From Porodaedalea pini (taxonomy: Eukaryota; Basidiomycota; Agaricomycetes; Hymenochaetales; Hymenochaetaceae), in assembly GCA_002794775.1 (NCBI GenBank), contig NBAY01000027.1, positions 124,001 to 188,000 of the forward strand: DNA of 64,000 nt. Reading direction: 5' to 3'. The number at the start of each line of letters is the position of its first letter. Within the stretch, counting starts at the first letter, position 1. Positions 45,549-58,256 of the stretch are shown here, piece by piece. A program made the translations under genes and the position numbers. The notes beneath the pieces were generated by a model. That model searched no databases. It saw only the letters and a program-made list of their open reading frames with translations, and was not told the origin of the DNA.

Positions 45549-48500
45549 CTAATGTGTAATTGTGTGAGAATGTATGACTGGAGGATGTATGTCCGTGTTG
45601 TCCGTGAGCAATTCGGCTACGTCGTCCTTTTCACTTTTGATGGCTTCGTCAGCAATGGAATCCTGTATCTTAGCGAGCAGCTCGTCGAGCCTGTATGGCT
45701 TGATCTAGAGTGGCGCGTTAATTTGATCGCTAGTAACGAAAAAGCTTGAAGACCACTGGATGAACTCACGATGACCTCATCCATACCCGCTTCCCGGGCG
45801 CTCTCTATCTGTCCCGAACGCGCGTTGCCAGTCAGAGCGAAGATGCGGTTCCGAGCAGGCAGCTCTCCTGACTGTTCCATTTTGCGGATCTCTCGTACAG
45901 CAGTAAGGCCGTCCCTGGTAAATGAGAAAAACGTCAGCACCAATTTCGAGAGCTTTATCCCAATATTCGTACATGACTGGCATTTCGCAATCCATCTGCA
46001 AAGAAAGGATAGGTCAACAGTGAACCACCTGGGCGTGAGGGCGTGAGGACGCACCAGGACAGCATCAAATGCTTTACGAGGACCGTCGCTGTCGACGAGA
46101 GCACGTATCTTTTTGATGGCTTGTAGGCCGTTATTTGCAAGTGTCGTCGTGCATCCGGCTTTCGTTAGTTGACGGCTGATTTAAACCATGTGAGAACTCA
46201 GGAGTCCTAAAGGAATTATCAGCTCTTACTTAAGAACAGTCTAAAGACAGACACGTCAGTTAATCAGAGGAGACGAGGAATTGTATGGAAAGCTAACCTG
46301 GTTTATTAGATTGTCCTCGGTGATAAGAATACTGTTGAGAGTATCAGATTAGAAACTCGTTCCCACTAGAAAAGCATTTCGCACTGCAAAGGCATCGTCG
46401 CCTTAACGTCTCCTACGCTCGCAGCAACACTCATACTCTCCCCGATCTCATGCTCAAAGTGGTGATCGAAATCGCGAATCTCGGTAGGCGCGGTCGTCGC
46501 TTCCACGAAGAAACGAAAGGTTGCTCCCTCACCGTACGTGCTGTCCACCTGACACCGTGAAGAAAACATGATGAGTTAGTTAATCTTTACCCTTCGGATG
46601 AAAGAAAGAGTCGTACGTCGATTCGTCCGCCCATGAGTTCGCAAAGTTTTCTAGAGACGAAGAGCCCAAGGCCAGAGCCTCCGAACACGTTGTGGGAGTT
46701 CTAGACGGCAAAATTAATAACCTAGAGTCAGCGTGCACTCATCGTGACATACCGAGCCTTGCTGAAAGCTACTACATGTCAATATCGAAAGTAAGAAGGC
46801 CACGAACGAAACGTCACAGACCGTTTGAAAAGCAGAGCAAGGTCCTCAGGCTTCAGTCCCGGTCCCGAGTCTCGTACCGCGATGAAGACGAAGATCTTGT
46901 TCGGCTTGGTCTGGTCTATCGGCTGTTCGTCCTCCCCACTGAAACCGAGAATTCTGCTCGGAGGAACGCATGGCCCATCAGGTGCCGGTGCCCGACGTGA
47001 AACATCCACCATGACGGATATGTCTCTTTTATCATTTGATGTCTTTACGAGGTGAGAAAGGGCAAAGTGAGCTTGGGAGGACAAATGCATAGGAAGAAGA
47101 CATTACATCCGTGAACTTGATTCCGTTGCTCAGCAGATTTGTACTATATTAAAGTAAGCGTCCTGAGTCCAGAGAGCTGAGGGTTGGCACTGACATAACC
47201 TGTCCAAAGCGTGACTTGTCCGACCGAACACGAGAAACGCCGAGCCTTTTGAAAGACTCTCCAAAGGTCATATCTAAATTGATACGTTTCCTAAACAAAC
47301 AGACCGCAAAGTGGTTGTCAGCGATGAGTGGGAAAAGAACGATATATTCACGAACATTTTCAACTCATTGCGGAAGATGGAAACTATCTTCTGGATTTCA
47401 GTGACGAGCTCGAACTCGACGGGGTGGATAGACAGGATCTGAAGCTGGATTCTAGACAAGGAAAGAACGTCGTTTGCAATTCGTTCTAAAAGGGAAGTTG
47501 TGAGCATTGATGAGTGGCGTGTCGTACGAAGCAGGTCACCTTGGGCAAGCCCACACTGGATCGAAGAAGTCAGGACTGTCGTAAATAAACTGAAGTTCAT
47601 CTGCATACCTGATAAATAGCATCGAGTGCATCTAAATCGTCATCAATGGCCTTTAATAACTCCTTCGATGGCTTGAACAGCACGTTGCTCGTAAAGACAC
47701 GATGGAGCTCGTCACGATGGCTAGCAAGGTTAGATCGTACTAGGCTTGAACAATTGAGAATCGCAGATACTGGTTGCCGAAGCTCGTGTGAAGTAACGTC
47801 AATTAGAAGTTCTGTGTAGCCCATCGGTGTAAATTGCCGACTCCCGTAACAATAACAAATAACCTCTCACCTTGGCCACGCCTTCGTTCATCGGCTTCCT
47901 TCCTTCTCTCCTCTGCCTCTTCGGCACGTTTGCGAGCGAGCGCCTCTCGCTCTTGTGCATGTTGAAGTCGAGTCGCTTCGAAGTACCGTTGGTCAGAGAC
48001 ATCAGTGATTGTAGAGATAAGTCCCGTGACTTGAAAAAACATAATATGAGTACCTTCATACACAACTATAACGGCGAAGAAACGTAGACTTACAAGGTCC
48101 TTCTGGAGAATGGAGAGACTGAAGTGACCACTTGGCGTAAATACCGTTCTTGAAACCTAGCAGAGACACAAATAACTAAATACATGCCAAGATAAAGTCG
48201 AAAGGTATGGCTTACGCGTCTCCATTGACGAGCTCTTCTGTGTTTCGAATGCTGCCTCCCACAGATCCTTTGCCACCTGTTGGTCTTCCTCCTGTACACT
48301 TGACGACAAGAGAGTGGTGATGTATCGCAAGGACGTTCATGAAGAAATGAGGATTCCGCACTCACCAGTCAAACCTGTCAAAACGTATCAGCAAAGTCTG
48401 CAATTGTGGAGTCACAGAAAGACTCACCATAACTCGACCTCCGCCGTAGGATCGTGCCCGCTGATTTCGTACCAACGTTGGTTCACTACAAACGAACTCA

Positions 48501-51500
48501 GTCTACTGACCGAGGAGAAGCAATAGCGACGCACCATAAAGTACACTTTGGTGAGAGAAATAAGCAAGTCAGAACAGCAATCGCTTCAAGGTTAGATATA
48601 TATATAATCATAGCATACCGACGATTTGAGTCAGCTCTGTATTGCGCGTGAGTTTGCATCAAATAGAACAACTACAGAACGCACCTGCAAATACCAACCG
48701 GAGACAGGTCTGAAAGTAACTGGATTTCACGCGTCCTCTCCCTTTGAAATCATCAGACCGAGGAGCATATAGAGATAGTGGCCGAAATGGCTTACAGAAA
48801 TTTGCCCTTCAAATATGTGTTCACTAAACAGTACAGACCAGTATGTCAAGGACAACGACTTACTTCGAGCTCTATTCTCCGCTTGCCGAGTTGCATTTGC
48901 AGATGGACTCGTGCAATCAGTTCCTTGCCCTACGACAATTCGAATCAACCTTCAGTTTTCCGACATGGTGCAAAGCAGATCTCACCGTAAACGGTTTGCT
49001 CATGTAGCTAGACAAAATTTAATTATATCCTTCGGAATAAGAAGCAAAGGATGGCTCACTCATCTGCACCCGAAAGCTGTCGAAGTGTCATTCAGTTCGT
49101 CTGGTCCCTCAATTATTGACATTTACCCACCAGACCTTCGACTCGTGCCTCTTCGCTCTCCTTCGCAGTGACAAGGATGATCGGCGTCAATCCTGAGATG
49201 GTCAGAGCTTCAGTAAACGAAGAAGGGTGACCGAACAACCGGACAGAAGAGAAGGCGCACTGGTATCCGGACGTTGCCGCACATGTGATATCAGCCCATA
49301 ACCGTCCAAGACTTTGCCAACATATCAGTGTCATACCTAAAGCACGTTAGACGAGATTCAGGATAGTGCTCACTCGGCATCATCACGTCGCTCAGGATGA
49401 GATTTGGCTTGATTTCGTCAAGAAGATTAAGAGCCTCCTGGCCATTGTTGGCCTCGACGACTTGGCAAAAGGGGATAAATCTTTTCCAGCAGCTTAGCAA
49501 GTGGTAGATCTCGAGACAGCACCTTACTCACAACGATTTGATATACTAAATGTTCAAAGCCTTCGTCAGCAGATAAGTTCGTCACTGGAACAGCTACTCA
49601 CCCGGCGCATGTCGGCATTATCGTCGACTGCAACGCACATTGGATCAACTTCAGCAGGTCCCGTGAAGAGTGAGCATACCAACCAAGAAGAATGACATCG
49701 CTCTTTACGAAGAACAAAGTAGTAGGGTCCATCTTGCCGCCGCTCTCGCTACTTCCACCAGAATCGCTCGCCTCGCTCGGGGTGCGCTCATCCGGCTGGC
49801 GTACGGACCACTGCGTGGCCTCGTCGACGATGCCTCTTGCGTACAGCCCGTGCTGTGGCAGACCCGCAGAGTTTTGCACGACGTGCGCAGCAGGCAGGTG
49901 GTCCCGCCCGAGCGGCAGCGTGACGGTGAAGCAGCTGCCGTGGCTGTCAGGCGCCTCCTCCTCGGTAGAGGAGGTGACGGACAAAGAACCTCCGTGCAGC
50001 TTGACGAGTTCCTGCGTGGTGGTCAATGATGAACAAGGAGATGAAAGGGTGCTAGACTCGCTTTCGTTAACGCCAATCCGATTCCAGTGCCTTCGTGACT
50101 CCGACTGATGGCCTGTCGGATGACAAGTGGGTTAACGAAAGCAGAGCGAAAATGACCAAGAGAACACACATCAACCCGGTGGAATCGATCGAAGACCTTG
50201 CTGATATCTGTGCACCTCATGTTAGCTTAGATCGATGTTCTCGCACGCGTTTCCCCGAAACGTTCAATATACGTACCAGACAGAGGAATGCCGACGCCCG
50301 TATCTTTTACGTGAAAATAGGCATGATCTGCGTCGTACTCCAGAATGACATGAATGGAGCCCCGCAACGTGTCTGGAAAGAAAAAAAAAGAGGGTTCAGG
50401 GAATAAAAGAAACACACAACTCGGGTAACAAACGCACACTTGAATGCGTTCCCAATCAGGTTGAAGACAATCTTCTCCCAAAAGCTAGCCAAATATCTTA
50501 AGTTTCAGGACCTCTCCAATGCTATGTGCTCCAGCTTACTCGGGGTCGATGTAAGTTTGTTTCCGATCGGTCGTATCGCATTCAACAACGTACTGCAAAT
50601 TAGGCGTCAGTTCAATCAGATGGAAGCGAACGAAACGAAGCTTCACACCTCGATTCGACTCTTCTCAATTACGCTATACGTAGCCGATCTCGGTCAGTCC
50701 CGTTACGCGAAAGCAGGGTGTCTACTGATCACATACCTCCGAAACAAAGATGCGAGGTCGGCCGTGCACTCGCCCAGTTGGACGGGTCTAAACCGGCCTA
50801 TATAAGAATAAATAAAAAAAAAACTGAACACCAAATATAACGAGACAAAGCATACCCTCAAGTCTATTCGCCGCAAGCTTGCTGAAATCCATTAGTGAAT
50901 CAACAAGCCGCGAAAGCCGCCTGACGTTCCGCACGGCCATCTTGAGACTGTCTCTTGCTTTTGAGTCTGGTAAACTCGCGATCGAATCTTGCAGCGGACC
51001 TTGAATGAGCGTCAAGGGCGTTCCTATACATGCATGCGTGATAAGTCTGCGACGAGGGGTATAGATTCATAAGTGGCATACGGAGTTCATGCGAAGCATT
51101 GCTAAAGAAGGCGGTCTTTGCACTGTCGAGCTCTGCCAGGTGTCTGCAATGAATTTTACCATTAGCAACGCATGTAAATATACATGCATAAAGGAGCACA
51201 TTCTTACTCCGCACGTATAAGGTCCGCCTCGCGACCTTTGACAGCAGTGAGCATTGCGTTCATCGCCAGGCGGAACAAATCAATCCAGTTCGCATAGTCC
51301 TCGTCGTACGGCCGACGACTGTTGAGGCCCAAGACGAGCACTGCAGCAGGCACATCCGCCTCTTCCGCAACAATCGGGATCACAATCGCCTCACGCGCAT
51401 GCTCGCCCCACCCGCGCAGCTCGAAGCCCTCGACCGCGTAGTCCGGCAGTGCGGGTACGTGCACCGGCCGGCGGGTCGCGAACGCCTCCGTAAACGGCCA

Positions 51501-53593
51501 CAGCACCGCGCTCTCCGGGATCTTCTGCGCCGTCGCTGAATCCGCGCTGCCGCTGCCGCTGCTGCCGGACCCACTGCCGCTGTGGTTACCGCCAACTGAG
51601 GTGCTCGCGCCTACGGTGAGCGCGCGCGCAGAAGAGTTAGAGGGCGTTGAGGAGCGCGTGTCTTCGGACGGCATGGCAGTCGCCGTGGAATCTTGCGAAC
51701 GGAAGGACGGGACAGGTGATGCAGTCTGTGCGCGCGCCTGGGGTGACGGGCGAATCTTTAGCGGGTCGAGGAGAAGGTCTATCGTCTGCGGGATGGAGGG
51801 GTGCGGCATCGGCACACCGACCGTGCCAGCGCATGTTAGCTTGATCTTAATCGGCGGGACATCGACAGGCTTTCGGATATAGGACGTGCGCGGATTGTTG
51901 GCGGAGGAAGACGGTCCGGATTCTATTATGTTACAAAATAATGTTATATAAGAGTTTAGAAGATATAGAAAATAAAAGGAGACAGGACCCACCCGTTACA
52001 GAAGCGAAGTAGAAGGCTCCGAACGGACAACTGCAAAAGTTTAATCATCTGGACAGTAGGACGGAAAGGCTTCCTTACTCTATGGTGAACGATTCCAACG
52101 CGCCGAGCAGGGTCTTCGCAAACTCCGCCCCGGTGCGACCCAGACCTAGTATAGATTTACTAAGTTAAGGCACCACTCATTTTGCCGCTACGGCCGACTA
52201 GAAAGTGCACACCTGCTTTGGTCGAAAAGTCGCGCAGGAAGCTCATCCGCCTTTCCGTAATTACCTTCGAGGTCGTCTCTGCACATTGTTATTAAATAAA
52301 GGCAACGGGTAAAGATACCTCATAAACACACCGAAAGTGCCATTCAAAAAGCCTTTCACGACTCCGTCTTCCTCCACGGGAACCTTTATCATGAGTCAAA
52401 TTTAGCTCTTCGGCCGGCATCGAGAACAGATGCAATGCATGATGATGCAAGCGCTTACCCAGTTCCAGCTATGATAGGTCCCTTCGGGAAGTTTTGCCTC
52501 CGTCATCCGTTCGAAGAACAGAAGATCTGCGCACACGGGCGTCAAAATAAGCTGCATTTTAGAGTGCGGGCGGGTTTACGTACCGTCCCGTGCGCCGACC
52601 GCCTCTCCTGCAAAAACTTTCCTCACGTTAGGACCAATGCTATCCCAGAGCTCGGCCCACGAGACACTGCCGTGCTCTGCGAAGGTAGACGGATGCTTGT
52701 GAGCTATCATTTCTCTATAGGCGTCATTATAAATGAGGACGAGCTCGTTGCCCCACCACAAGCTGAGCTATTGACAATGTTCGGTAAAATCAAGATCGAT
52801 TTTCTGGGGTAGGGCTTACCGGGAATGGATAGGCGAGCACGTAGCTGATCGTTGCGCGTAGCACGGGCGACCATTCACTGCGAGGACCGAGCGGGGTGAG
52901 ATGCCAGTCGTAGTTCTCGATCATCTCACGCATCTCGCTCTTCCGTGCTGACTTTTGTGTGGAGCCTGAAAAATCCAGGTGACGCTCCGGCGAGCGAGAA
53001 GGCTGTCCACTGCCGGTCGGGGTGCGCATGAGCGCGGAGAACGCGTCGGATGCGATTCCGGCGGTGTTCGAATGTAATAGTGCAGGCGGAAGCGGAAAGT
53101 CGGGCAGGCGCATTCCGCGGTCTGCTCGCCCCTGCGTTGTCGAAGGCGGTACCGGTGATGGAGTAGGCACGGGTGTGGGTGTGTATTTTGGGAGAGGCGA
53201 GCGCGGTGTGGAAGTACAGACGGTGTAATCTCCGAGGACGGTCTGCGAGAGCTCGAGCACGACTGGCTTCGCGTCAACGGCAATCCACGACGGCTTGAGT
53301 TCTACCTCGAGCGTTTCGCTGCGTTGCGTCGAATCATTCCGCGCGGCGTAGATCCATTGCGCAAACTGCTCCGCGCGCTCAACAGTCTGTAGAGCTCGAA
53401 GAAATGCAGTGCCGAGTTCGGCAGTATCTGCATCGGGACCGAGGAGGAGGGAACGAAAAGCCGGATTCCCAAGGACAGGGTTGATGTCTGGTACGGCGTG
53501 ACCGAGGCGTCTTCTGCCTTGTACGATGAAGGCCGGGTGTGGATAGGCGGTAAGGAAGTCGATATACGGCAGATCTGAGAGCGACGAAGCCAT
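45549..53593 (-). CDS. Dual hybrid histidine kinase (two kinase cores, two receiver domains)
   Basis: More than thirty small exons run from MASSLSDLPYI (53593) to the stop at 45549-45551. I verified frame through the first twenty exons. Order: a disordered N-terminus, a PAS-like region (WHLTPLGPRSEW to WWGNELVLIYNDAY), and a GAF-like region near AVLVLGLNSRRPYDEDYANW. Kinase core 1 has H-box SNASHELRTPLTL (about residue 668), N-box KIVFNLIGNAFKYT and G-boxes DTGVGIP and GTGIGLAL. Receiver 1 has VDDNADM, phospho-acceptor in LSDVMMP, and ADDYMSKPF. A second PAS (GICRADSN ... VNQRWYEISG) and a coiled coil follow. Kinase core 2 has H-box VTSHELRQPVSAI (about 47800), N-box NLLSNGIKFTD and G-boxes RDSGPGL and GSGLGLF. 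Receiver 2 has ITEDN, LMDCEMPVM and IKPYRLDEL. All catalytic residues look intact. No membrane segment is visible, so the sensor is probably cytosolic. Output is inferred to go through an Hpt protein to the HOG pathway. Confidence 0.88.
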
Positions 53594-54484
53594 TTCCTGG
53601 CAAGAGCAAGTCGCACCGCAGTTCAATTCAGACAAAGACGAGCTTCACGCGAGCATTTGACGCCCAAGAGAGAGAGATAGAAAAGAGCGCAGAAAAAAGA
53701 AACAGAATGTGAGAGTAGAAAGTGGGACTGCCACCGTGTATGTCAGCGAGTAAACAACACCCTTTGGCCTTGCACTGTTGCAGACCGACTCGGGTCACGC
53801 TCCCGAGAGGCCTAAACGAGCAGCGATCTTCGATCAATCCCGCGATCACAAGTCGAGACGAAGCCGCTGTCTTTGGACGGTTTCTCACACCTTCCTTTGC
53901 AAAGCCTTTCGTTTTATCTCCAACGAAATAAACTGCTTTAGCTTGCTCACAACCTTATGTAATGAAGAGTCCGAAATTACATAATGTTTTCTAACTTCTC
54001 GGACTTGAGCCTCTTCGGCGCCCACCTATAGTCTCATAGAGCGCCACTAGTACTCCAAGTGCACTGAGACCAGCTCTCTCACCCGTCAGGATGCTATGCA
54101 TACATAACGTCCGGTCCCTAGAAAAGCTCCTCCCTGAATTCTCATGTCCTCAGTCTGTCCCCTTTTCTCATCCATCTCAGCCCTCAATTTGGATGCATTT
54201 ATCCGCCAAGTCTTCCCCCGCTCAGCGCACGGGCCACACGTGAACACTGCAGCACGACGATCGACCCGTTCGAATGCCACACAGCGGTCGTAACTTACCA
54301 CACCATCGGAGAAACGTCGGCGAAACGGCTAACCGAGTACCGACACATGGTATGCTGCTAGTTATAACTCATATACTGCAAATCCTCCTGCTCGTCTGCG
54401 TTCTCCCCCCTCTCCCCCCTTCCCAGCCCCGCTTTTGTTGCTCGAAGGCGTGCTAGCTGGTATATACAGGATTGACGGATAACG
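53594..54484. other. Divergent promoter region of the kinase and the GH3 glucosidase
   Basis: The kinase (minus) and the glucosidase (plus) both start from this region. A TATATA word at 54461-54466 is only 20 bases above the GH3 start codon. No other gene is supported. Confidence 0.45.
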
Positions 54485-57400
54485 ATGGCCCCCTCCGATT
54501 TCGCGAACGCAGATATCCCGAGCATCGTTGAGAAGCTCACGCTCGAGGAGGCTACCGCACTTATTGCGGGCGTCGGATTCTGGCACACTCACGGCGTTGA
54601 GCGTCTCGGCATACCTACCATCAAGGTATGGCTGCTCCGATCTGCTCACGTTTCACATTCGTTGATAACGCCCTGTTCGAAGGTCAGCGACGGCCCTAAT
54701 GGTAATTCGATCTGCTCGGGGCGGAAACGCCTCTGATTAAGGGCGTCCTTTGCTGACCCACCAATGCAGGCGTGCGCGGAAACTTCTTTTTCATGGGTAC
54801 GCCCGCAAAATGCCTTCCGGTATGTCTCATGGTTTTGTAAACAAACGAAACAATTTGATAAACACTACACTCATCGCACGTACACCAATAGTCGGCTACG
54901 GCGCTGGGCGCGACATGGGACACCGAGCTCATTCACGAGGTCGGCGCGAAGCTCCTCGCGCCAGAGGCCAAACTGCGCTCCGCATCTGTCATCCTCGCTC
55001 CGACGTGCAACATCCAGCGCGTAAGCAATTCTCTTCGTCCTTCGTCTCTCCTTGGTACTCCCCAATGCATCTAATTTCTTTACTCATCTACGTGTATCTC
55101 TATCCAGAACCCGCTCGGCGGCAGAGTACATTCTTCATGTCTTGCGCGTCGTTTCTCTCTGAACTATTTATAAATTAGAGTTTCGAGAGCTTCTCAGAAG
55201 ATCCCGTCCTGTCGGGCCTGATCGCCGCCGCGTACGTCGCAGGCATCCAGTCCAAGGGCATCGGCACCAGCATAAAGCATTTCGCGTGCGTCGGATCTGG
55301 CATTTCAGCATTCATTGAACTAAACATGAAATGAAATAAAACATGTATTGTTTGTCTTTCAGCACAAATGACAAGGAAAACGACCGGATGGCGTACGACA
55401 GCCAGGTCACCGCCCGTGCGCTGCGCGAGATCTACTTCATGCCGTTCATGCTCGCCGAGAAATACGCAAAACCGTGGTCTTTCATGACGGCGTAAGTAGA
55501 GCTCGAGCTGTATCATAGTCAACTACTTTCGTCCGTTAACTTTATCTAATTCGATGTCTGCAGATATAACAAGCTGAACGGCCTGCACGTCTCCGAGAAC
55601 CCGCTCATCCTCAAGGACGTCCTCCGGAAAGAATGGGGCTCGGATGCTATGACCATGAGCGACTGGTACGCCACCCTGCCAATATCCCATTTCTACTCAT
55701 TTCTCACTTTTAGAGATAAAGGTTCGGCATCTACAGCGTATCGGACAGTATCAACGCAGGCCTCGATCTCGAGATGCCGGGCACGAACAAATGGCGGACA
55801 TGGGATAAAGTGCGCCGCTCGGTCGAGTCGCGCAAGACCACCGCACGCATCGTCAAGGAGCGCGCGACGAAGGTGCTCGAGTTCGTGAAACGTTGTGCGC
55901 AGGGCGCGCCGGACGTGCTCGACGGCGACGGCAAAGAGCGCACACTCGAGAGCGAGGAGGATATCGCTCTGATGCGCAAGGTCGCTGCAGAATCGATCGT
56001 GCTGCTTAAGAACGAGGGCGGTCTGCTGCCGCTCCAGCCATCGTCTCTCAAAAAAGTCGCGATTGTCGGCGGCAACGCGAAGGCGCTCGTTCTGTCTGGT
56101 GGTGGCTCCGCAGCCCTGAAGGCATCATATTTTGTCTCTCCCTATGACGGAATTGCAAAAGCGCTCGGGGAGAACGTCGAAATCACCTTTGCTGAGGGTG
56201 CTAGAGGTGCGTAAAGCTCTACCTTATGTATTCGTATTTATATCATGCTCAATTCTTATTGACTTTGATTATTAGCATTCAAGACACTTCCTTCGCTCGA
56301 CAACGACCTCGTCACCGAGAAGGGCGAGAAAGGCTGGGTTGGGGAGTGGTATTCCAACGGTCCAGACGGCCTAACTGCCGAAGGCGACCCCGTTGTGACG
56401 CAGGTTATCGACGAGACCAACGCATTTATCTCAATCGACAAGCCGAAGGGTCTCACATCGCACTTCACGCTGCACTTGCGCGGCAAGATGAAGCCCAGAT
56501 CCGAGGACACAAAATTCGAGTTTGGCCTCACTGTCGCTGGGCGCGCGAAGGTACTAAGTTTGCTGTTCTGCAGTTTTCTGCGAATATTTAGAACACTAAC
56601 AATCGATCCTACACTAGCTGTACGTCGATGGTAAACTTCTGATCGATAACTGGACGCTCCAGCGCCGTGGTGAGGCGTTCTTCTCGTCTGGCACACTAGA
56701 AGAGAAGGGCGAGTTCGAGCTGAAAGCGGGCGTCGCGCATGACGTGCATGTGCATTTCGTCAACGTGCGCGGCCCCGCTGATGGGGACGAGGATGAGCTG
56801 CTGATGGACTCCAACCCGGGTGTACGCCTCGGCGGTGCGCCCGTGCTGGACCCGGATGCCGACATGGCGCTTGCTGTGCAACTTGCGAAGGAGGCGGACG
56901 TCGCCATCGTCGTTGTCGGCCTGAACAGCGATTGGGAGAGTGAGGGCTATGATCGCTCGACGCTGGCTCTTGCGGGACGGACGGACGAGCTCGTGGCGAA
57001 GGTAGTCGCGGCGAACAAGAAGACGGTAGTCGTGACGCAGTCAGTGAGTACTGTTTAATGTGCACGGACGTGCCGTATGGTTCGCTCACCGTTTCTTTGA
57101 ACAACTTCTTAGGGCTCCGCTATCACTATGCCATGGGCCGACTCTGTACCAAGCATTGTTCATTCGTGGTACCTGGGCAACTCAACTGGGGACGCTATCG
57201 CCGATGTCCTTACTGGAAAGGTCAACCCATCCGGCAAGTTGTCGCTCACGTTCCCGAAACAGCTCGAGGACGTGCCTTCGTACGGTCACTTCCACTCAGA
57301 GCACGGAACTGTACTCTACTCGGAAGATCTATTCGTCGTAAGCTATTATTTATTTTTTCTGGTGCACAAATGTGGAAGTAATCTATTGTTCTCTTACAGG

Positions 57401-57930
57401 GTTACAAGCATTATCAGAACATTAAGATTGAGCCGCAATGGGCTTTCGGGTAGGCACCAAGAAGCTATTTCACTTGATGAACAGTTGGTAACATCGACTG
57501 CAGTCACGGTCTCTCGTACACGACTTTCGAGTACTCGGACCTCAGCGTCTCGAAGCCGAAGGTCGTGTCCTCCGATGGCAAAAAGGACCTGTCCATCATC
57601 GTGTCGTTCACAATCACCAACACGGGATCCGTCGCTGGCTCCGAGACCGCGCAGCTCTATGTCGCGCACCCGGCGACGTCTGCGCTCACGCAGGTACCGC
57701 TCGCGCTCCGCGCGTTCAGAAAAGCGCGCGACGTCCAGCCGGGCGAGAAGCGTTCAGTGGAGCTCACGCTCGACAAGTATGCCGTGAGCTATTGGGAAGA
57801 GCGTATCAGCGCATGGACGATAGAGCGCGGCGAGTATACGGTGCGCGTCGGTCCGTCATCAGACGACCTGCCATTGAAGGCGCCGCTTGTTCTTGAGAGG
57901 GCTGACGCGTTTGAGTGGAACGGATTGTAG
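54485..57930 (+). CDS. Intracellular GH3 beta-glucosidase with PA14 insert
   Basis: Many exons, including a 19-base exon 54683-54701 that carries VSDGPNG with its neighbours. Domain order: GH3 N-domain ([53 protein letters not shown]) with the nucleophile Asp in [14 protein letters not shown]. Then comes the GH3 C-domain ([27 protein letters not shown]), interrupted by a PA14 module from [14 protein letters not shown] to [17 protein letters not shown]. The domain resumes at [20 protein letters not shown] (acid/base Glu region), [30 protein letters not shown] and a fibronectin III-like end. There is no signal peptide: [19 protein letters not shown] starts directly with the catalytic domain. 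It should hydrolyse cellobiose or aryl-glucosides inside the cell after uptake. Confidence 0.92.
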
Positions 57931-58256
57931 AGTTATTACAATTTTACATAGAGCAGTCGCTTTCCCAGCCTGAAGTAGCTGACGGAATGAAGCAGGGTGA
58001 CAAAGAATTCAGGCTGTATTTTTACAGATTTTTTTTCAATTTTTTCCATGTATTGTCTTGAGGTTCCCCAGAGTCGTTGAGTTCCGAGTTGCAGTTGTTG
58101 TCCAATGGAAATATTCTTCAAGAGACGCGTCCTGTCGGTGTCACGAGAGCTGACTTGAAGCGCTGAAGCAGACCGCGCTTTCAGCCTCACGCTGTCCATC
58201 TCAATTATTATAACCTACAACTTCACAAAGCGCCAGTACACTCAAGTGTCTTAGAG

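Noticed and set aside
48770..48870. Apparent stop (TGA) after the receiver 1 end in the kinase gene
   Set aside because: Using the acceptor TTTGAAG and a tiny exon GGCAAATTTCT restores the frame as ELEGKFLERTREIQLL, so no break is needed.
52459..52526. Suspected one-base insertion in the kinase gene near 52500
   Set aside because: Re-reading the bases showed the exon encodes FFERMTEAKLPEGTYHSWNW in frame; there is no insertion.
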